64,000 nucleotides of DNA from Chitinophaga horti (GCF_022867795.2 NZ_CP107006.1:2666001-2730000), one strand, 5' to 3'. Counted from the stretch's first letter, positions 1 through 8,447 are shown. Made by a program: numbers and translations. The notes: generated from the sequence alone by a model not told the origin.

Positions 1-574
1 TCTGGTACAACACGTCCTGGTCACCATCATTGTCGAAGTCGCCAAATATCATGCGCCCGGGAAAAGTCATCGTCATGGTGAAAGGATTCGTTGGCGCGTA
101 CACGAAACCGCCCGGATCATTACGCCAGACGCCCAGGTAACCGCCCTCCCGGTCCACAATATCAACATCTCCATCGCCATCGTAATCGACTACAAAAAGT
201 CCGTTCACGGCGAGCTGCTGTGCATTCACTCCGCCGTTGCTAAAATCAAATGAAGTAAACGGCGTACCGACCGAATTGGCGTTGGGAAAGTCAGTGAAGC
301 TACCAGCTCCGTTGTTACGCACGTAACCGAACCCCACGCCAGCCGAATTTCCCGACTGATAGAGAATATCCTGGTCGCCATCCCTGTCAAAATCACCAAT
401 CAACATCCTCGAAGGGAATGTCATCGTCATCGTAAGCGGGTTCGTCGCATAATCAAACGTATTCTGCGCTGCCACCGGCTTCACGGCCAGCAGTAACAGT
501 AATACCAGCAGGCCGCCACCGGCGGCCTTTCTGGGTAAACGCGTATGTAAAGCAGTCATGTAAAATTCTTTCAT
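1..574 (-). CDS. VCBS/FG-GAP repeat secreted protein, N-terminal part only
   Basis: The gene runs off the left edge of the window, so only about 191 residues are visible. An ATG at 574 (or an in-frame ATG at 559) is followed by a basic stretch and a hydrophobic core ending in VAAQN, a clear Sec signal peptide. After it come repeated blades with calcium-binding-like motifs: GDFDRDGDQDILYQ, DYDGDGDVDIVD and GDFDNDGDQDVLYQ. These are typical of FG-GAP/VCBS beta-propeller repeats in secreted or surface proteins. A phrase close to NPLTMTMTFPSRM occurs twice, marking the repeat unit. The stop lies outside the window, so total length and C-terminal domains, including any T9SS sorting signal, are unknown. 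It lies 28 bases after the stop of the upstream ligand-binding gene and may be cotranscribed with it. Confidence 0.8.
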   Translation of the reverse strand, partial: MKEFYMTALHTRLPRKAAGGGLLVLLLLLAVKPVAAQNTFDYATNPLTMTMTFPSRMLIGDFDRDGDQDILYQSGNSAGVGFGYVRNNGAGSFTDFPNANSVGTPFTSFDFSNGGVNAQQLAVNGLFVVDYDGDGDVDIVDREGGYLGVWRNDPGGFVYAPTNPFTMTMTFPGRMIFGDFDNDGDQDVLYQ

Positions 575-602
575 AAACGAGCAATCAGTATTTCATAAAA
601 TA

Positions 603-1715
603 TCATACACAGAGATAGGGGTTTTGCCAGCCGGACAAAGACTGGGCGGCTCCTGCGGCGAGATCGGCATCCGTCCAGCAAACGCCGTCATCTGCGCCGA
701 TCAGCTGGTTGGCAGAGCGAAGCACATATACCGGTGAGGTTGCCTGCAACGGCTGTGTACCTAACCGCACTTCCCCGCGTGGCCCTTGCACGCACACCTG
801 CGACAATTGCTCCGATAATCGGGCAGCCTGCCGGACGGTACCACACTGGTTAATCGCTTCTGCGAGCGCCAGCCCGGTTTCATATCCCAGTACTGCAAAT
901 GGCGGTGGCAGTTCTTCGAAACGTGATTTATAAGTAGCCACAAAATCTTTGTTCTCTTCGGTCTCCAGCCCCGGATACCAGGTCGTCGCGTGATACATGC
1001 CCGCCGTCAAATAAGGATCGTATTGCAGGTTCAGATACGGATTCACAGACACATCCATCTCCAGATGCATGCCCTGCTGGCGGAAACGACGAAGGAATTG
1101 TGCCCCCTCGCGGCCGGTCAGCAGTACATGCACATGTCGCGGACGTTGTGCCTGCAAGTGGTCGATCAACGGGCTCGTATCCGTTTCCTGCTGTTGCAGT
1201 TGCAAGATGTTCAGATGTACCGCATCTGCCCCCGCCGCTGCTGCACCGGACTTGTAGGACACATGCATATCGTATCCTCCCTCGTAAACAGAGAGGTTCA
1301 ATGAGGGCGTACCGCCAAACATGGTTTGCGTCCACTTTCCTATCACCCACTGGCTTTTCCAGAGATGCATACTGTTATAAAACAGGTTGGGATGACTAAA
1401 CCCTTCATCAGGTATACGTGCACCGAGATTGCAGGCAATCAGCGGCACCTTGTGTTTATCGATCTCCGGTAAACAGGCTTTGATCACGTTGTTGTTGAGG
1501 ATGCCGGTAATCGCATGTACGCGATCGAACAATGCCAGCTTTTGCATGGCATGTTGCACTTTACTTACATCCCCCATATGGATAAACTCCTGCAACCATT
1601 CCACCTCATAGAAACATTCGCCCATGCCGAGTTCTATGCCGTCCATGAAATCTTCGCGCAGATTGGGGAATACGCCGGAATAAGGGATCAGCATCCCTAT
1701 CTTAAACTTTCGCAT
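603..1715 (-). CDS. Periplasmic-binding-like (Leu/Ile/Val-type) ligand-binding protein without signal peptide
   Basis: A 370-residue protein starting MRKFKIGMLIPYSGVFPN, a typical first strand and loop of branched-chain amino-acid or amide-type substrate-binding proteins (Peripla_BP_6-like fold). Length fits the family. Later segments such as GYETGLALAEAINQCG and VQGPRGEVRLG fit the second lobe. Unlike canonical ABC transporter binding proteins, it begins directly at the first strand with no signal peptide or lipobox. No permease or ATPase gene is nearby. It may therefore be a cytoplasmic ligand sensor or an amide-binding regulator rather than a transporter component; that is inference. It lies between the tail-collar gene and the VCBS gene, all on the minus strand. 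Confidence 0.7.
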   Translation of the reverse strand: MRKFKIGMLIPYSGVFPNLREDFMDGIELGMGECFYEVEWLQEFIHMGDVSKVQHAMQKLALFDRVHAITGILNNNVIKACLPEIDKHKVPLIACNLGARIPDEGFSHPNLFYNSMHLWKSQWVIGKWTQTMFGGTPSLNLSVYEGGYDMHVSYKSGAAAAGADAVHLNILQLQQQETDTSPLIDHLQAQRPRHVHVLLTGREGAQFLRRFRQQGMHLEMDVSVNPYLNLQYDPYLTAGMYHATTWYPGLETEENKDFVATYKSRFEELPPPFAVLGYETGLALAEAINQCGTVRQAARLSEQLSQVCVQGPRGEVRLGTQPLQATSPVYVLRSANQLIGADDGVCWTDADLAAGAAQSLSGWQNPYLCV

Positions 1716-1775
1716 GATGAATACATGAAAAGAGGCAGAAGCAGACCTGCGCCTGCTTCCACCGGGTAAGCCGAA

Positions 1776-2345
1776 TTAATCTCTTGAAGGGAAAATGCCT
1801 TCCAGTGCGATGATGAAAGTCACACCCAAGTAAGGCTGCATGATCGACAAAGGCTGGCTACCGCCCGCTATTGTCGTATTGCCGGTAGCAGCGCCGCCGG
1901 TGTTTAACACGGTGTTTGGTGCCTGGCTGTTATAACCAAACACTTCGTTGCCGCTGCTGTCTGCCAGTCCGGCCAGCGTGTTTGCTGAAGCCGAAGGCGT
2001 GCCAGTTGTACCACCTGCGTTTGAGGCAGACACCTGGAACGTGAGGCTCACTGCATGCGTGTGCATCGGCATCTGGGCAGACGTAAGTGTAGTATTTGGC
2101 GTACCGCCTACTTCACCCAATGATACATTTGGTAATCCAGGCCCCTGGCCCCAACCAATCGGCGCGCGACCACGCAGATCGGGCAGTGCGAAAGTGGTTT
2201 GACCGTTACCACCATACGTGGTACCTAACAGGGAGAACAATGCCGTGTTTTGGGCAATTGATAAGATTTGGCCGTTGCAAAGCGCCCAGCCACGGGGTGC
2301 AAAGTTTGATCCGAAAATACAGATCAGCGCAAGAAATGGTTCCAT
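1776..2345 (-). CDS. Phage tail collar domain protein (MdpB/microcystin-dependent protein-like)
   Basis: This 189-residue protein has the hallmark RGWALCNGQ followed by LLGTTYGGNGQTTFALPDLRGR, the signature of the phage tail collar domain found in tail fibres and in the bacterial MdpB family. The C-terminal half is Gly/Ser/Thr/Asn-rich with THAV and MQPYLGVTFIIALEGIFPSRD, the normal family ending. Size matches stand-alone MdpB-type proteins, which are widespread in Bacteroidota and lack an agreed function. No phage structural genes are nearby, so this is a chromosomal stand-alone member rather than part of a prophage. The ligand-binding gene follows 60 bases downstream on the same strand. Confidence 0.85.
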   Translation of the reverse strand: MEPFLALICIFGSNFAPRGWALCNGQILSIAQNTALFSLLGTTYGGNGQTTFALPDLRGRAPIGWGQGPGLPNVSLGEVGGTPNTTLTSAQMPMHTHAVSLTFQVSASNAGGTTGTPSASANTLAGLADSSGNEVFGYNSQAPNTVLNTGGAATGNTTIAGGSQPLSIMQPYLGVTFIIALEGIFPSRD

Positions 2346-2797
2346 TACTTGTGGATTGGTTGAGGGTTAAGAATAAAAACTACAATGCGAATGTTTGCTG
2401 CTTAGACGATATAAATTATAGGGTCCGGTTTAAATAAAAAACTGCTAAATGAAAGAAAAGGCCCCTGGCTGATAATCGTCCCGAAGATAGGGAATAATTT
2501 GAATTAACAATCGACGACCGCTTACAAAATGCGTAGATGCGCATCCGTAGCGGAGAAGAATTTTGAAAAGCCAGCTGATGTTATAACATCGAAATAAAGA
2601 AGTGAAGGCGGGCAACATGTCCCGCCTCCACTATATGTAAAGCTTACACTAACGCCGTGTGAGTGAACCTCAAGTTTTTAAACCAATATGTCAAAGAGCT
2701 TAAGCGGACCGGCTATCCCGGTTTGCTTGTGTACACACAGTCTTTCAAGCATCCTTTCGACGGTATCAGGCTGTGTAATGGTGACGCGATCTTCTGC
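2346..2797. other. Intergenic stretch with no convincing gene
   Basis: About 450 bases between the tail-collar gene start and the DUF1016 remnant stop. I see the collar gene promoter region (AT-rich, 2380-2460) and the hairpin annotated at 2602-2631. The frame of the DUF1016 remnant stays open for about 39 codons beyond its TAG stop, but there is no independent start or recognisable domain in it. Confidence 0.5.
2602..2631 (-). terminator. Stem-loop, probable terminator of the leftward DUF1016/DUF7003 transcript
   Basis: The arms are GTGAAGGCGGG and CCCGCCTCCAC around an 8-base loop, pairing with one mismatch. On the minus strand the stem is followed by TTCTTTATTTC, moderately T-rich. It lies about 170 bases downstream of the DUF1016 remnant stop. 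Confidence 0.5.
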
Positions 2798-3349
2798 CTA
2801 TTGCGCGATACTTTCACGTCTTGCTGTACATCGATCCACCACCTCCCGTAACGCATCTTCCGATGGCAATACCAGGCTGTAGCTGGAGGCGAATAAATGT
2901 TTGCTTTCTTCCAGCACACTGTATCGCACAATGGTCTGGTCTTTTTCCTTACAGAGGATGATACCCAGTGTGGGCTGATCATCCGGTTGCCGCTTCAGGC
3001 TTTCGAACATACGGACGTACATGTCCATCTGCCCGATATCCTGGTGTGTGAGTTCCGTGATTTTCAAGTCGATGAGCACGAAACATTTGAGGATGTAGTG
3101 GTAAAAAACGAGATCGATAAAGAAGTTTTTCGTTTCTGTTTTAACCCGGTACTGGCGGGCGACGAAGGAGAACCCGGCACCCAGCTCCAGCAGGAAGGCC
3201 TGTATGTTGCGGATCAGGCCTGTTTCCAATTCTTCTTCCGAACTATTCCAGTACGTAAACAGCAACACCGCATTCATGACCACCGTCACCTTATGTTTCA
3301 CCGCCATCAACATCTTCCGGACCTCATCTACAAATGTCTTTCTCAGCAT
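2798..3349 (-). pseudogene. DUF1016 / PDDEXK nuclease (YhcG-like), internally deleted
   Basis: The C-terminal part, from roughly residue 35, is a clean YhcG-type PDDEXK nuclease domain: IQAFLLELGAGFSFVARQYR, FFIDLVFYHYILKCFVLIDLK, LTHQDIGQMDMYV, LGIILCKEKD and ASSYSLVLPSE. The IDLVF and IDLK segments hold the expected D and D-x-K residues. Family members are usually about 330-380 aa, with a DUF1016_N domain in front. Here only about 30 residues remain (MNAVLLFTYW resembles its beginning) before a jump straight into the nuclease domain. About 150 residues are missing while the frame is preserved. It lies 7 bases after the DUF7003-like gene. A functional short nuclease is possible, but a decayed gene is more likely. 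Confidence 0.75.
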
Positions 3350-3356
3350 ACCTTTC

Positions 3357-4214
3357 CTATTTTGGGATAAACCAGGAAGGCACGCCCTGCTCCTGCATGG
3401 TGGGCCAGTTAGACCAATGTGTATTAGGAGGTAATGTAGGTGAGTAGCGTGTTACATCTCCCGAAACGATTACCTCGGCAATCATCGGCCAGGTTTCGTA
3501 ATTAGCAGGACTGAACAACTCATCCTCCTCTGCATTGACCATCCGGTTCAGTTGCTCACGCAGACCTTCTTTACTGCAGCAGCCCGTCGGCAGGTATTCA
3601 GACAAGTCCTGGACCACATCCATCAATTCCGTATCTGACCAACACAGCACATAATCGTTGAGATAGTCGCGATGATGCCATTCATCGAGCACCAGCACCT
3701 TCTCCAGGTCGTCGGGCAGATATAAGTATAAGTCGAGGTTCGTGGCCCGGAAATGTTTGCGCCGTGTTGCCACGAGATAGCGGGCCGCTTCCACCGTAGC
3801 GATATTATCCGCGCTGGCCAGTTCGATGCCCACTTCCGCATACTTTTCCTTGCGATGCGTAAGATACAATACACGGTCTCTCACCATCCAGGACTGCGCA
3901 TCCGGGCGAAGCTCGGAGCCTTTTGTCGTTTCGTCCAGTGAATCAGTTACCACCGCAATTCCATAGCCATTGATATCGTCGGGCAGCGGTTTCACACAGT
4001 TGCCGTAGTAGTAAAGGTCGAGCCAGATCTGATTCACAACCGGCTCGAAACACAGCTTCTCTAACACGATCGCCCACCGGCCATCGGGACGCCGGAATAC
4101 ATTGAGCCGGCAATCCAGTAGTTCGGCAATATCATCGCCCAGGATAAAGAAACGGGAATTACATCCGAAATTATCGTGCTTCAATTGTTGGAGCACATCG
4201 TTAGTACATAACAT
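3357..4214 (-). CDS. Hypothetical protein, probable DUF7003 family
   Basis: A 285-residue soluble protein with no signal peptide or membrane segment. Segments such as RWAIVLEKLCFEP and IWLDLYYYGNCV resemble the DUF7003 family, which is common in Bacteroidota and of unknown function; I assign it from memory of these motifs only. The C-terminal half contains LREQLNRMVNAEEDELFSP and a Trp-rich ending. It is followed after 7 bases by the DUF1016 remnant and preceded by a strong terminator at 4245-4269, so it probably has its own promoter or is a separate unit from the gene at 4287. Confidence 0.6.
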   Translation of the reverse strand: MLCTNDVLQQLKHDNFGCNSRFFILGDDIAELLDCRLNVFRRPDGRWAIVLEKLCFEPVVNQIWLDLYYYGNCVKPLPDDINGYGIAVVTDSLDETTKGSELRPDAQSWMVRDRVLYLTHRKEKYAEVGIELASADNIATVEAARYLVATRRKHFRATNLDLYLYLPDDLEKVLVLDEWHHRDYLNDYVLCWSDTELMDVVQDLSEYLPTGCCSKEGLREQLNRMVNAEEDELFSPANYETWPMIAEVIVSGDVTRYSPTLPPNTHWSNWPTMQEQGVPSWFIPK

Positions 4215-4244
4215 GGTTTTTAGGATTTAAAGGTTAAAATAAAA

Positions 4245-4269
4245 GGGCCGGGAAACATAGCCCCGGCCC
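4245..4269 (-). terminator. Rho-independent terminator after the 188-aa paralog gene
   Basis: Perfect 8-bp G+C stem GGGCCGGG / CCCGGCCC around a 9-base loop. On the minus strand it is followed by TTTTATTTTAA. It lies 18 bases beyond the stop of the gene ending at 4287. Confidence 0.8.
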
Positions 4270-4286
4270 GGGGGTTTAAGTAAAGG

Positions 4287-4853
4287 TTACGCCATCACGG
4301 TTTCAGATTTGGTTTCGTTACCCGGCAAATCTTTTGCCGTAACAACAATCACCGAACCTTGCAGATCCTCATTCTGCTGCGTGGCTGTATACTGCCACTG
4401 ACCGGTATCCGGATCGAAAGCAGCCTGCCCTTCTTCCAGCAAATTGCCGCCGGACGTTAAGATCTGCACGGCCACGCTATCGACCTTTACATTGTCGGTA
4501 GCCACTACTAACACCTTACTGCCTACCGTGCCGTTATAATCCTCCAGGATCACGGTATCAATTTTAGGCGCGTGGAAGTAGTCGGCCACCGCCGTTGCAA
4601 AGACGCCACCTTTACCAACTCTTAAAGTACTGTACAGGTCCTTCAGAGAAAGGTTTTTCATGACCTGTTTTGCATAAGCCGTTGCGGCCTTAAAGCGTTC
4701 CGTCACCGACTTCTGTTTGTCTGTTGGTGGTACCTTGCTGGCAGACGGAAACCTGCCGATTACCTGTACGCCGTTGATGATACGCATTACTAATTGGTTT
4801 CCAAAAGCGCCACTTACACCTGAGGTAATGGCATTGAATTCTGTTCGTTTCAT
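4287..4853 (-). CDS. Conserved Bacteroidota protein with C-terminal Ig-like domain, paralog A
   Basis: A 188-residue protein beginning MKRTEFNAITSGVSGAFGNQ. Its N-terminal half is basic and helical (TDKQKSVTERFKAATAYAKQVM). Its C-terminal half, from about residue 95, looks like a beta-sandwich domain (VLVVATDNVKVDSVAVQI, GNLLEEGQA, VIVVTAKDLPGNE). It is a paralog of the gene at 6178-6804: shared features are AI(T/S)SG--G-FG--V near the start, VADYFHAPKI versus IADFLVAPEI, the ATDN...V sandwich core and the DLPGNE ending. There is no signal peptide. The upstream region carries the inverted-repeat element at 4930-4960, which is also found before the paralog. It is divergent from the AraC-type regulator at 5192. 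Function unknown. Confidence 0.75.
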   Translation of the reverse strand: MKRTEFNAITSGVSGAFGNQLVMRIINGVQVIGRFPSASKVPPTDKQKSVTERFKAATAYAKQVMKNLSLKDLYSTLRVGKGGVFATAVADYFHAPKIDTVILEDYNGTVGSKVLVVATDNVKVDSVAVQILTSGGNLLEEGQAAFDPDTGQWQYTATQQNEDLQGSVIVVTAKDLPGNETKSETVMA

Positions 4854-4929
4854 AAATGTTTGTTTTTAAAAGTGAATAATAAAATAACAGTGCAAAGATG
4901 GGGGTGAAAAATGTTTTTCATGATAGTCG

Positions 4930-4960
4930 CAAGTGAACATTGAGGTAGGGTCAATTTGAC
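4930..4960 (-). promoter_or_regulatory. Conserved inverted-repeat element upstream of paralog A
   Basis: Arms CAAGTGAAC and GTCAATTTG flank the spacer ATTGAGGTAGG. The same layout, arm length and 11-base spacer recur at 6850-6881 before the paralog gene, with arms there forming a perfect repeat. It lies 77 bases before the start codon, in the shared divergent region with the AraC-type gene, so it is a candidate operator or promoter core. Confidence 0.6.
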
Positions 4961-5191
4961 AAAATCGATCTTAAATACAATAGAGTGGCCGATTACAGCG
5001 CCGCAGACATTTCTTCTGCAAAAACACAAAAACAACGCGCCAAAATCAATAACCAGAAAGAAACACAGGCATTTTTGCTAATAACCTGCTAAATATTTTT
5101 TTGCTGATTAAATTCAAAATTCTACATTCGCTCAACATTTTTTTAACCTGATACCGAATAGTGAGGATGCATAACAACCTAATCTAGAACC

Positions 5192-6181
5192 ATGCAATTC
5201 GCACCTACTCCCCATGAGCACATGGACACCCAAATTATACCGTGTCCGCACCTGTTTCCCGACATGATTACCAATGCTCCTGTCACCCTTATGACGGGGC
5301 CATTTGGCCGGATCTTACAGCAGATAGAGGACGGGCAGGAATATCGTTTAACGAAACATTGTTTCGGACTTACGATACCCAAACTCATGCAAGTATCCGT
5401 GTCCGAACCTACCCTGGTATTATCTTATACACTGGAAGGCAGCATGGTTATGAAACACAGCCTGCTCGGCGACCTGCCGCATTATCGGGGCACCAGCTAT
5501 CTCTACTACCTCCCTCCTGGCCTGCACGAAGTGAACGTTCCTGCAGGGGCCTGCACTACCCTCAAACTTCACGTAAGCCTCTCCCTGTTAGAAACAGCCT
5601 GTTACAAGCGCGATGAGCTACAAACATTGTTGAAGCGCGTAAAAGACGGCTGTCCTGAGGGCTGGGTGATGCCCATGGTAAATACCGGCATGAAAGGCAG
5701 AACGATGACCCGGCAAGTGACCAGGTTGCAGGACACCGGAGGGCTTCGTAAAATAGCCATAGACAACAAAGTGAGGGAATTTTTGCTCCATTACATGAAG
5801 CAAAAACCTATCAGCCCCAAAAAGCAGAAAAGAAGAGAGGCACACGTTTGCGAATCGCATGTGGAGAAATTACGGCACGCCCGGCAAAGAACCCCGGAAA
5901 TGCAGCAGTTGTTTGGCAGCATGGCCTCCGTGGCACGTGTACTGAACATGACTAAAACACAATTGAAAAACGCCTGTAAAAAAATGGGCATGCGGTTTCC
6001 CTCCCTGCAGAAACGCTGGAAAATAGAACATGCCTGCGAGCTGTTGCTCGATGGCCAAATAAAGATCGACGCAGTTGCCACTGAGTCGGGGTACAAGGAA
6101 CCACCCCAGTTTTACGAAGCTTTCGAGCAAGAAATTGGCTGTACGCCAGACACGTACAGGAAGAACAAACTGAAACCCTAA
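5192..6181 (+). CDS. AraC-family transcriptional regulator
   Basis: A 329-residue protein with an N-terminal sensing half (about 1-200) and a C-terminal AraC-type double helix-turn-helix. The last ~60 residues read KRWKIEHACELLLDG, then VATESGYKEPPQFYEAFEQE and IGCTPDTYRK, matching the conserved second HTH and ending. The first HTH (SMASVARVLNMTKTQLKNAC) is also visible. It lies between two paralogous minus-strand genes that share an upstream inverted repeat and is divergent from the first, so it is the obvious candidate regulator of both. Its stop overlaps the 3' end of the convergent paralog B by 4 bases. The ligand is unknown. Confidence 0.85.
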   Translation: MQFAPTPHEHMDTQIIPCPHLFPDMITNAPVTLMTGPFGRILQQIEDGQEYRLTKHCFGLTIPKLMQVSVSEPTLVLSYTLEGSMVMKHSLLGDLPHYRGTSYLYYLPPGLHEVNVPAGACTTLKLHVSLSLLETACYKRDELQTLLKRVKDGCPEGWVMPMVNTGMKGRTMTRQVTRLQDTGGLRKIAIDNKVREFLLHYMKQKPISPKKQKRREAHVCESHVEKLRHARQRTPEMQQLFGSMASVARVLNMTKTQLKNACKKMGMRFPSLQKRWKIEHACELLLDGQIKIDAVATESGYKEPPQFYEAFEQEIGCTPDTYRKNKLKP

Positions 6182-6804
6182 CCGGTGTTAGCCATGTTGC
6201 AAATGGATCTTACATTTTGCCTACCGGCGATACGTATGCTCGTGCTACGATGTTCAGGCGTACCAGTTGCTGGTGTTGTTAATTCATACCGGCACTCATT
6301 GCCCGGCAGGTCGACTGCCACCACCTCTACACGGCCACCCTGGGCGATTGTAACGGGACGGTATATCCAGCGATCGTCGTCTCCCCGGCCTGCAAGACCG
6401 GATTCTAACAACGCACCATTGGCATCGTATACCATAATCTTTACCGCATGCACCTGAAAATTATCCGTAGCATGTACCATGACCGTACCATCGGCTATAT
6501 GCACATCATGAATTTCGGGAGCGACGAGAAAGTCTGCGATTGCGAGGTTATGAATGTTACGCCCGTCCCGGACGGAGGGCTTATAGTGGGCTGTCAAGTC
6601 GTTCGACGCCCGAACTTTGGCCGAAAAATTTATGGCCTTACTAAAATCCGCCCGTGTACGCTCCTGGCCGGGCGTTCCTTTGCCAGGTCGTTTGGGTGGT
6701 GCTTTAGCGATAATTTCTTTGCCGTGGCGGAAGTACTTGACTACCTGTTTGCCGAACATCCCCGTGGCACCTGACGAGATGGCGTTATATGAACTTTGTA
6801 TCAT
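6178..6804 (-). CDS. Conserved Bacteroidota protein with C-terminal Ig-like domain, paralog B
   Basis: A 208-residue relative of the 4287-4853 product. It starts MIQSSYNAISSGATGMFGKQ, has a basic Pro/Lys-rich segment (IIAKAPPKRPGKGTPG), then IADFLVAPEIHDVHI, VHATDNFQVHAVKIMVYDA, LLESGLAGRG and VVAVDLPGNE. It carries an extra tail of about 30 residues after the sandwich domain compared with paralog A. It has no signal peptide. Its 3' end overlaps the AraC-type gene by 4 bases in convergent orientation. The inverted-repeat element at 6850-6881 lies 46 bases upstream of the start. The DNA-adjacent basic N-terminus plus Ig-like domain is suggestive of a structural or binding role, but function is unknown. 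Confidence 0.75.
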   Translation of the reverse strand: MIQSSYNAISSGATGMFGKQVVKYFRHGKEIIAKAPPKRPGKGTPGQERTRADFSKAINFSAKVRASNDLTAHYKPSVRDGRNIHNLAIADFLVAPEIHDVHIADGTVMVHATDNFQVHAVKIMVYDANGALLESGLAGRGDDDRWIYRPVTIAQGGRVEVVAVDLPGNECRYELTTPATGTPEHRSTSIRIAGRQNVRSICNMANTG

Positions 6805-6849
6805 GTTTTTTAACGAAGGTCGGAATTACATTGGCTTTTTAGCTAGGCG

Positions 6850-6881
6850 CAAGTTGACATTGAAGTAGGGTCAACTTGACA
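6850..6881 (-). promoter_or_regulatory. Conserved inverted-repeat element upstream of paralog B
   Basis: Perfect arms CAAGTTGAC and GTCAACTTG flank the spacer ATTGAAGTAGG. The spacer differs from that of the 4930-4960 element by one base. The two sites are the only strong similarity I see between the two upstream regions, which points to common regulation. Confidence 0.65.
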
Positions 6882-7014
6882 TCTTTGGGGGGATCGAGGG
6901 TTGGGTGACGGTTGGGTGAGGGTTGGGTAGGCTAGTCATTCAGTTGCCGGGGTTCGTGAAATCCATATATAAGCAGCTAAACCGAACCATGAATAAGATT
7001 TCAACCTTACACAA
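6882..7014. other. Non-coding stretch with short GGTTGGGT repeats
   Basis: Between about 6899 and 6932 a GGTTGGGTGA-like unit is repeated three times. The remainder is AT-rich with no gene. This marks the left boundary of the accessory island. Confidence 0.4.
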
Positions 7015-7749
7015 TCAACTTCTCCCATAGAGCTTCACATTCGATGCATGAAGTTCTATTGAATCTCCGTTTTCGAACTCCAAATAATAGTAACCCCTAC
7101 CGTCATCAGTAAACTCCAACAATTCACCGTCTTGCTCAAAACGCCCTCGATAAAAACTATTGAGCGAACTTGAATCGGGGGTCTTTTCCAAAAAAACATT
7201 CAACTTATTTACCCGTGCACCCAGAGGTTTTAATAAGTGTTGCTCATCCTGTTTAAACAGGTAATTACGACTGTAAGGAGTTTTCTTATAAGGCTTATCG
7301 TTAAGTAAAATGAGTTGTTGGGCGATAGCAGCATTCAATGCTGTTAGACTGGTGAAGTCCTGGTTACGCAGTGGCGCAAAAATGTTGTTGTATACAATAT
7401 TGACCGCCCGTTCCACCATTGCTTTGTCACGAGGGCTATACGGTCTGGTTGCGCTGAAGGTGGTACAGTAATGCTCGCCGAGCTGAGCGCAAACGTCTGT
7501 AAATACGGCTTCATAACGATCAGGACGGATTACAGCTGTCTTCAGGTTGTCGCATAAAATCGTGGCCGGAGCGCCACCGTAGAACTTTAGCATGCCATTG
7601 ATACAATGAGTAAAGTCGACAGTCCGCTGTGAGTGTACGGCCTGACAAAAGATAACGCCACTGAAGGGAAGAATGGCGACAAAGACCTCACACTCAATAC
7701 ACTCACCAGTGGAGGAGTCTATGTAATGGCTTTTTGCCCGCAAAGTCAA
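7015..7749 (-). pseudogene. istA: IS21-family transposase IstA, middle part fused to a foreign C-terminal tail
   Basis: This reading frame carries the DDE core of IstA: HYIDSSTGECIECEVFVAIL, GGAPATILCDNLKTAV, ATRPYSPRDKAMVERAVNIV and IFAPLRN. Homology stops at about 7222, after YLFKQDEQHLLKPL. The last 68 residues (for example FYRGRFEQDGELLEFTDDG and SIELHASNVKLYGRS) do not look like IstA and probably come from a different gene joined by a deletion. The 5' part of istA is in another frame (7703-8182), with the break at the DFAGKK/HYIDSS boundary near 7740. No istB follows. The element is therefore defective. Confidence 0.75.
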
Positions 7750-8182
7750 TCATGATTGTATCTGCCGGACTGTATTGCAGGTGCATGGATAAGTCCCGGT
7801 TTTTAAGATATTGAGCGAAGTGATAGCAATAATGACTATAAACATAGCCGTCCGGGTGCTGATCTATGTATTCCTGCCAAAGTAACGCGCGGGTAACCCC
7901 TGTTTTGCTTATTTCATTTTGCGCATACTGAAAATGTGAGGTCAGCTGCGCTAATCGTTGCTCATCATGTGCAAGCAAGTCATTATTATAGGCAGTATCG
8001 GCTAATTCCTTGTCGGTTAAGGCATGAACCGATTCCGTCTTTTCTGCTATCAATTCGAGATATTTACGAACCGTATTGCGGCTGATGCCGATACGACGTG
8101 CTATCTCACGGATACCGATACCATCTTCCTTTAGTTGGACGATCTGTTTTAATTGTTCCATCGCTATAGGTTTTTGCGCCAT
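7703..8182 (-). pseudogene. istA: IS21-family transposase IstA, N-terminal part (frameshifted)
   Basis: From the ATG at 8182 (MAQKPIAMEQLKQIVQLKE) the frame encodes the helix-turn-helix of IstA, GIREIARRIGISRNTVRKYL, and continues to TIMIDFAGKK. There the frame is lost and the rest is found in the 7015-7749 frame. The open frame extends upstream to 8377 through the terminal repeats of the element, but a start at 8182 is the family norm. The break at an AAAAAG run could be a real mutation or a sequence error; the chimeric C-terminus shows the element is dead in any case. Confidence 0.75.
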
Positions 8183-8236
8183 GCTCCGTTTTTGGAAGCA
8201 AATGACTGCAAAAACTCTTATCACCGGTACCTGCAG

Positions 8237-8447
8237 GTGGGTCAACATGCCAGAATGCCAGTCGGCTCCAATTCTGAAAGGGTGGGTCAACATCCCAGAA
8301 TCCCGGTGTCTCAGTTTTGACAACGGGTGGGTCAACATCCCAGAATGCGACAAAAAGATGTTCCAGGTTGGCTCCAAACGGGTGGGTCAACATCCCAGAA
8401 TGGTGGGGCAACATAAAACAGAATGGTGGGTCAGCATGGAACAGAAA
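8237..8447. repeat. IS21 terminal multiple repeats
   Basis: The unit GGTGGGTCAACATCCCAGAA recurs at 8281, 8326 and 8381, with a one-base variant at 8237. Two degenerate copies start at 8402 (GGTGGGGCAACATAAAACAG) and 8425 (GGTGGGTCAGCATGGAACAG). Spacing is irregular. Multiple internal repeats at each end are the known transposase-binding sites of IS21-type elements. Confidence 0.8.

Noticed and set aside
1776..2345. Prophage because of a tail-collar protein
   Set aside because: No capsid, portal, terminase or other tail gene nearby; MdpB-like proteins are chromosomal in many Bacteroidota.
2681..2797. Open frame of about 39 codons following the TAG of the DUF1016 remnant
   Set aside because: No evidence for readthrough or an independent start; the ending has no family resemblance.
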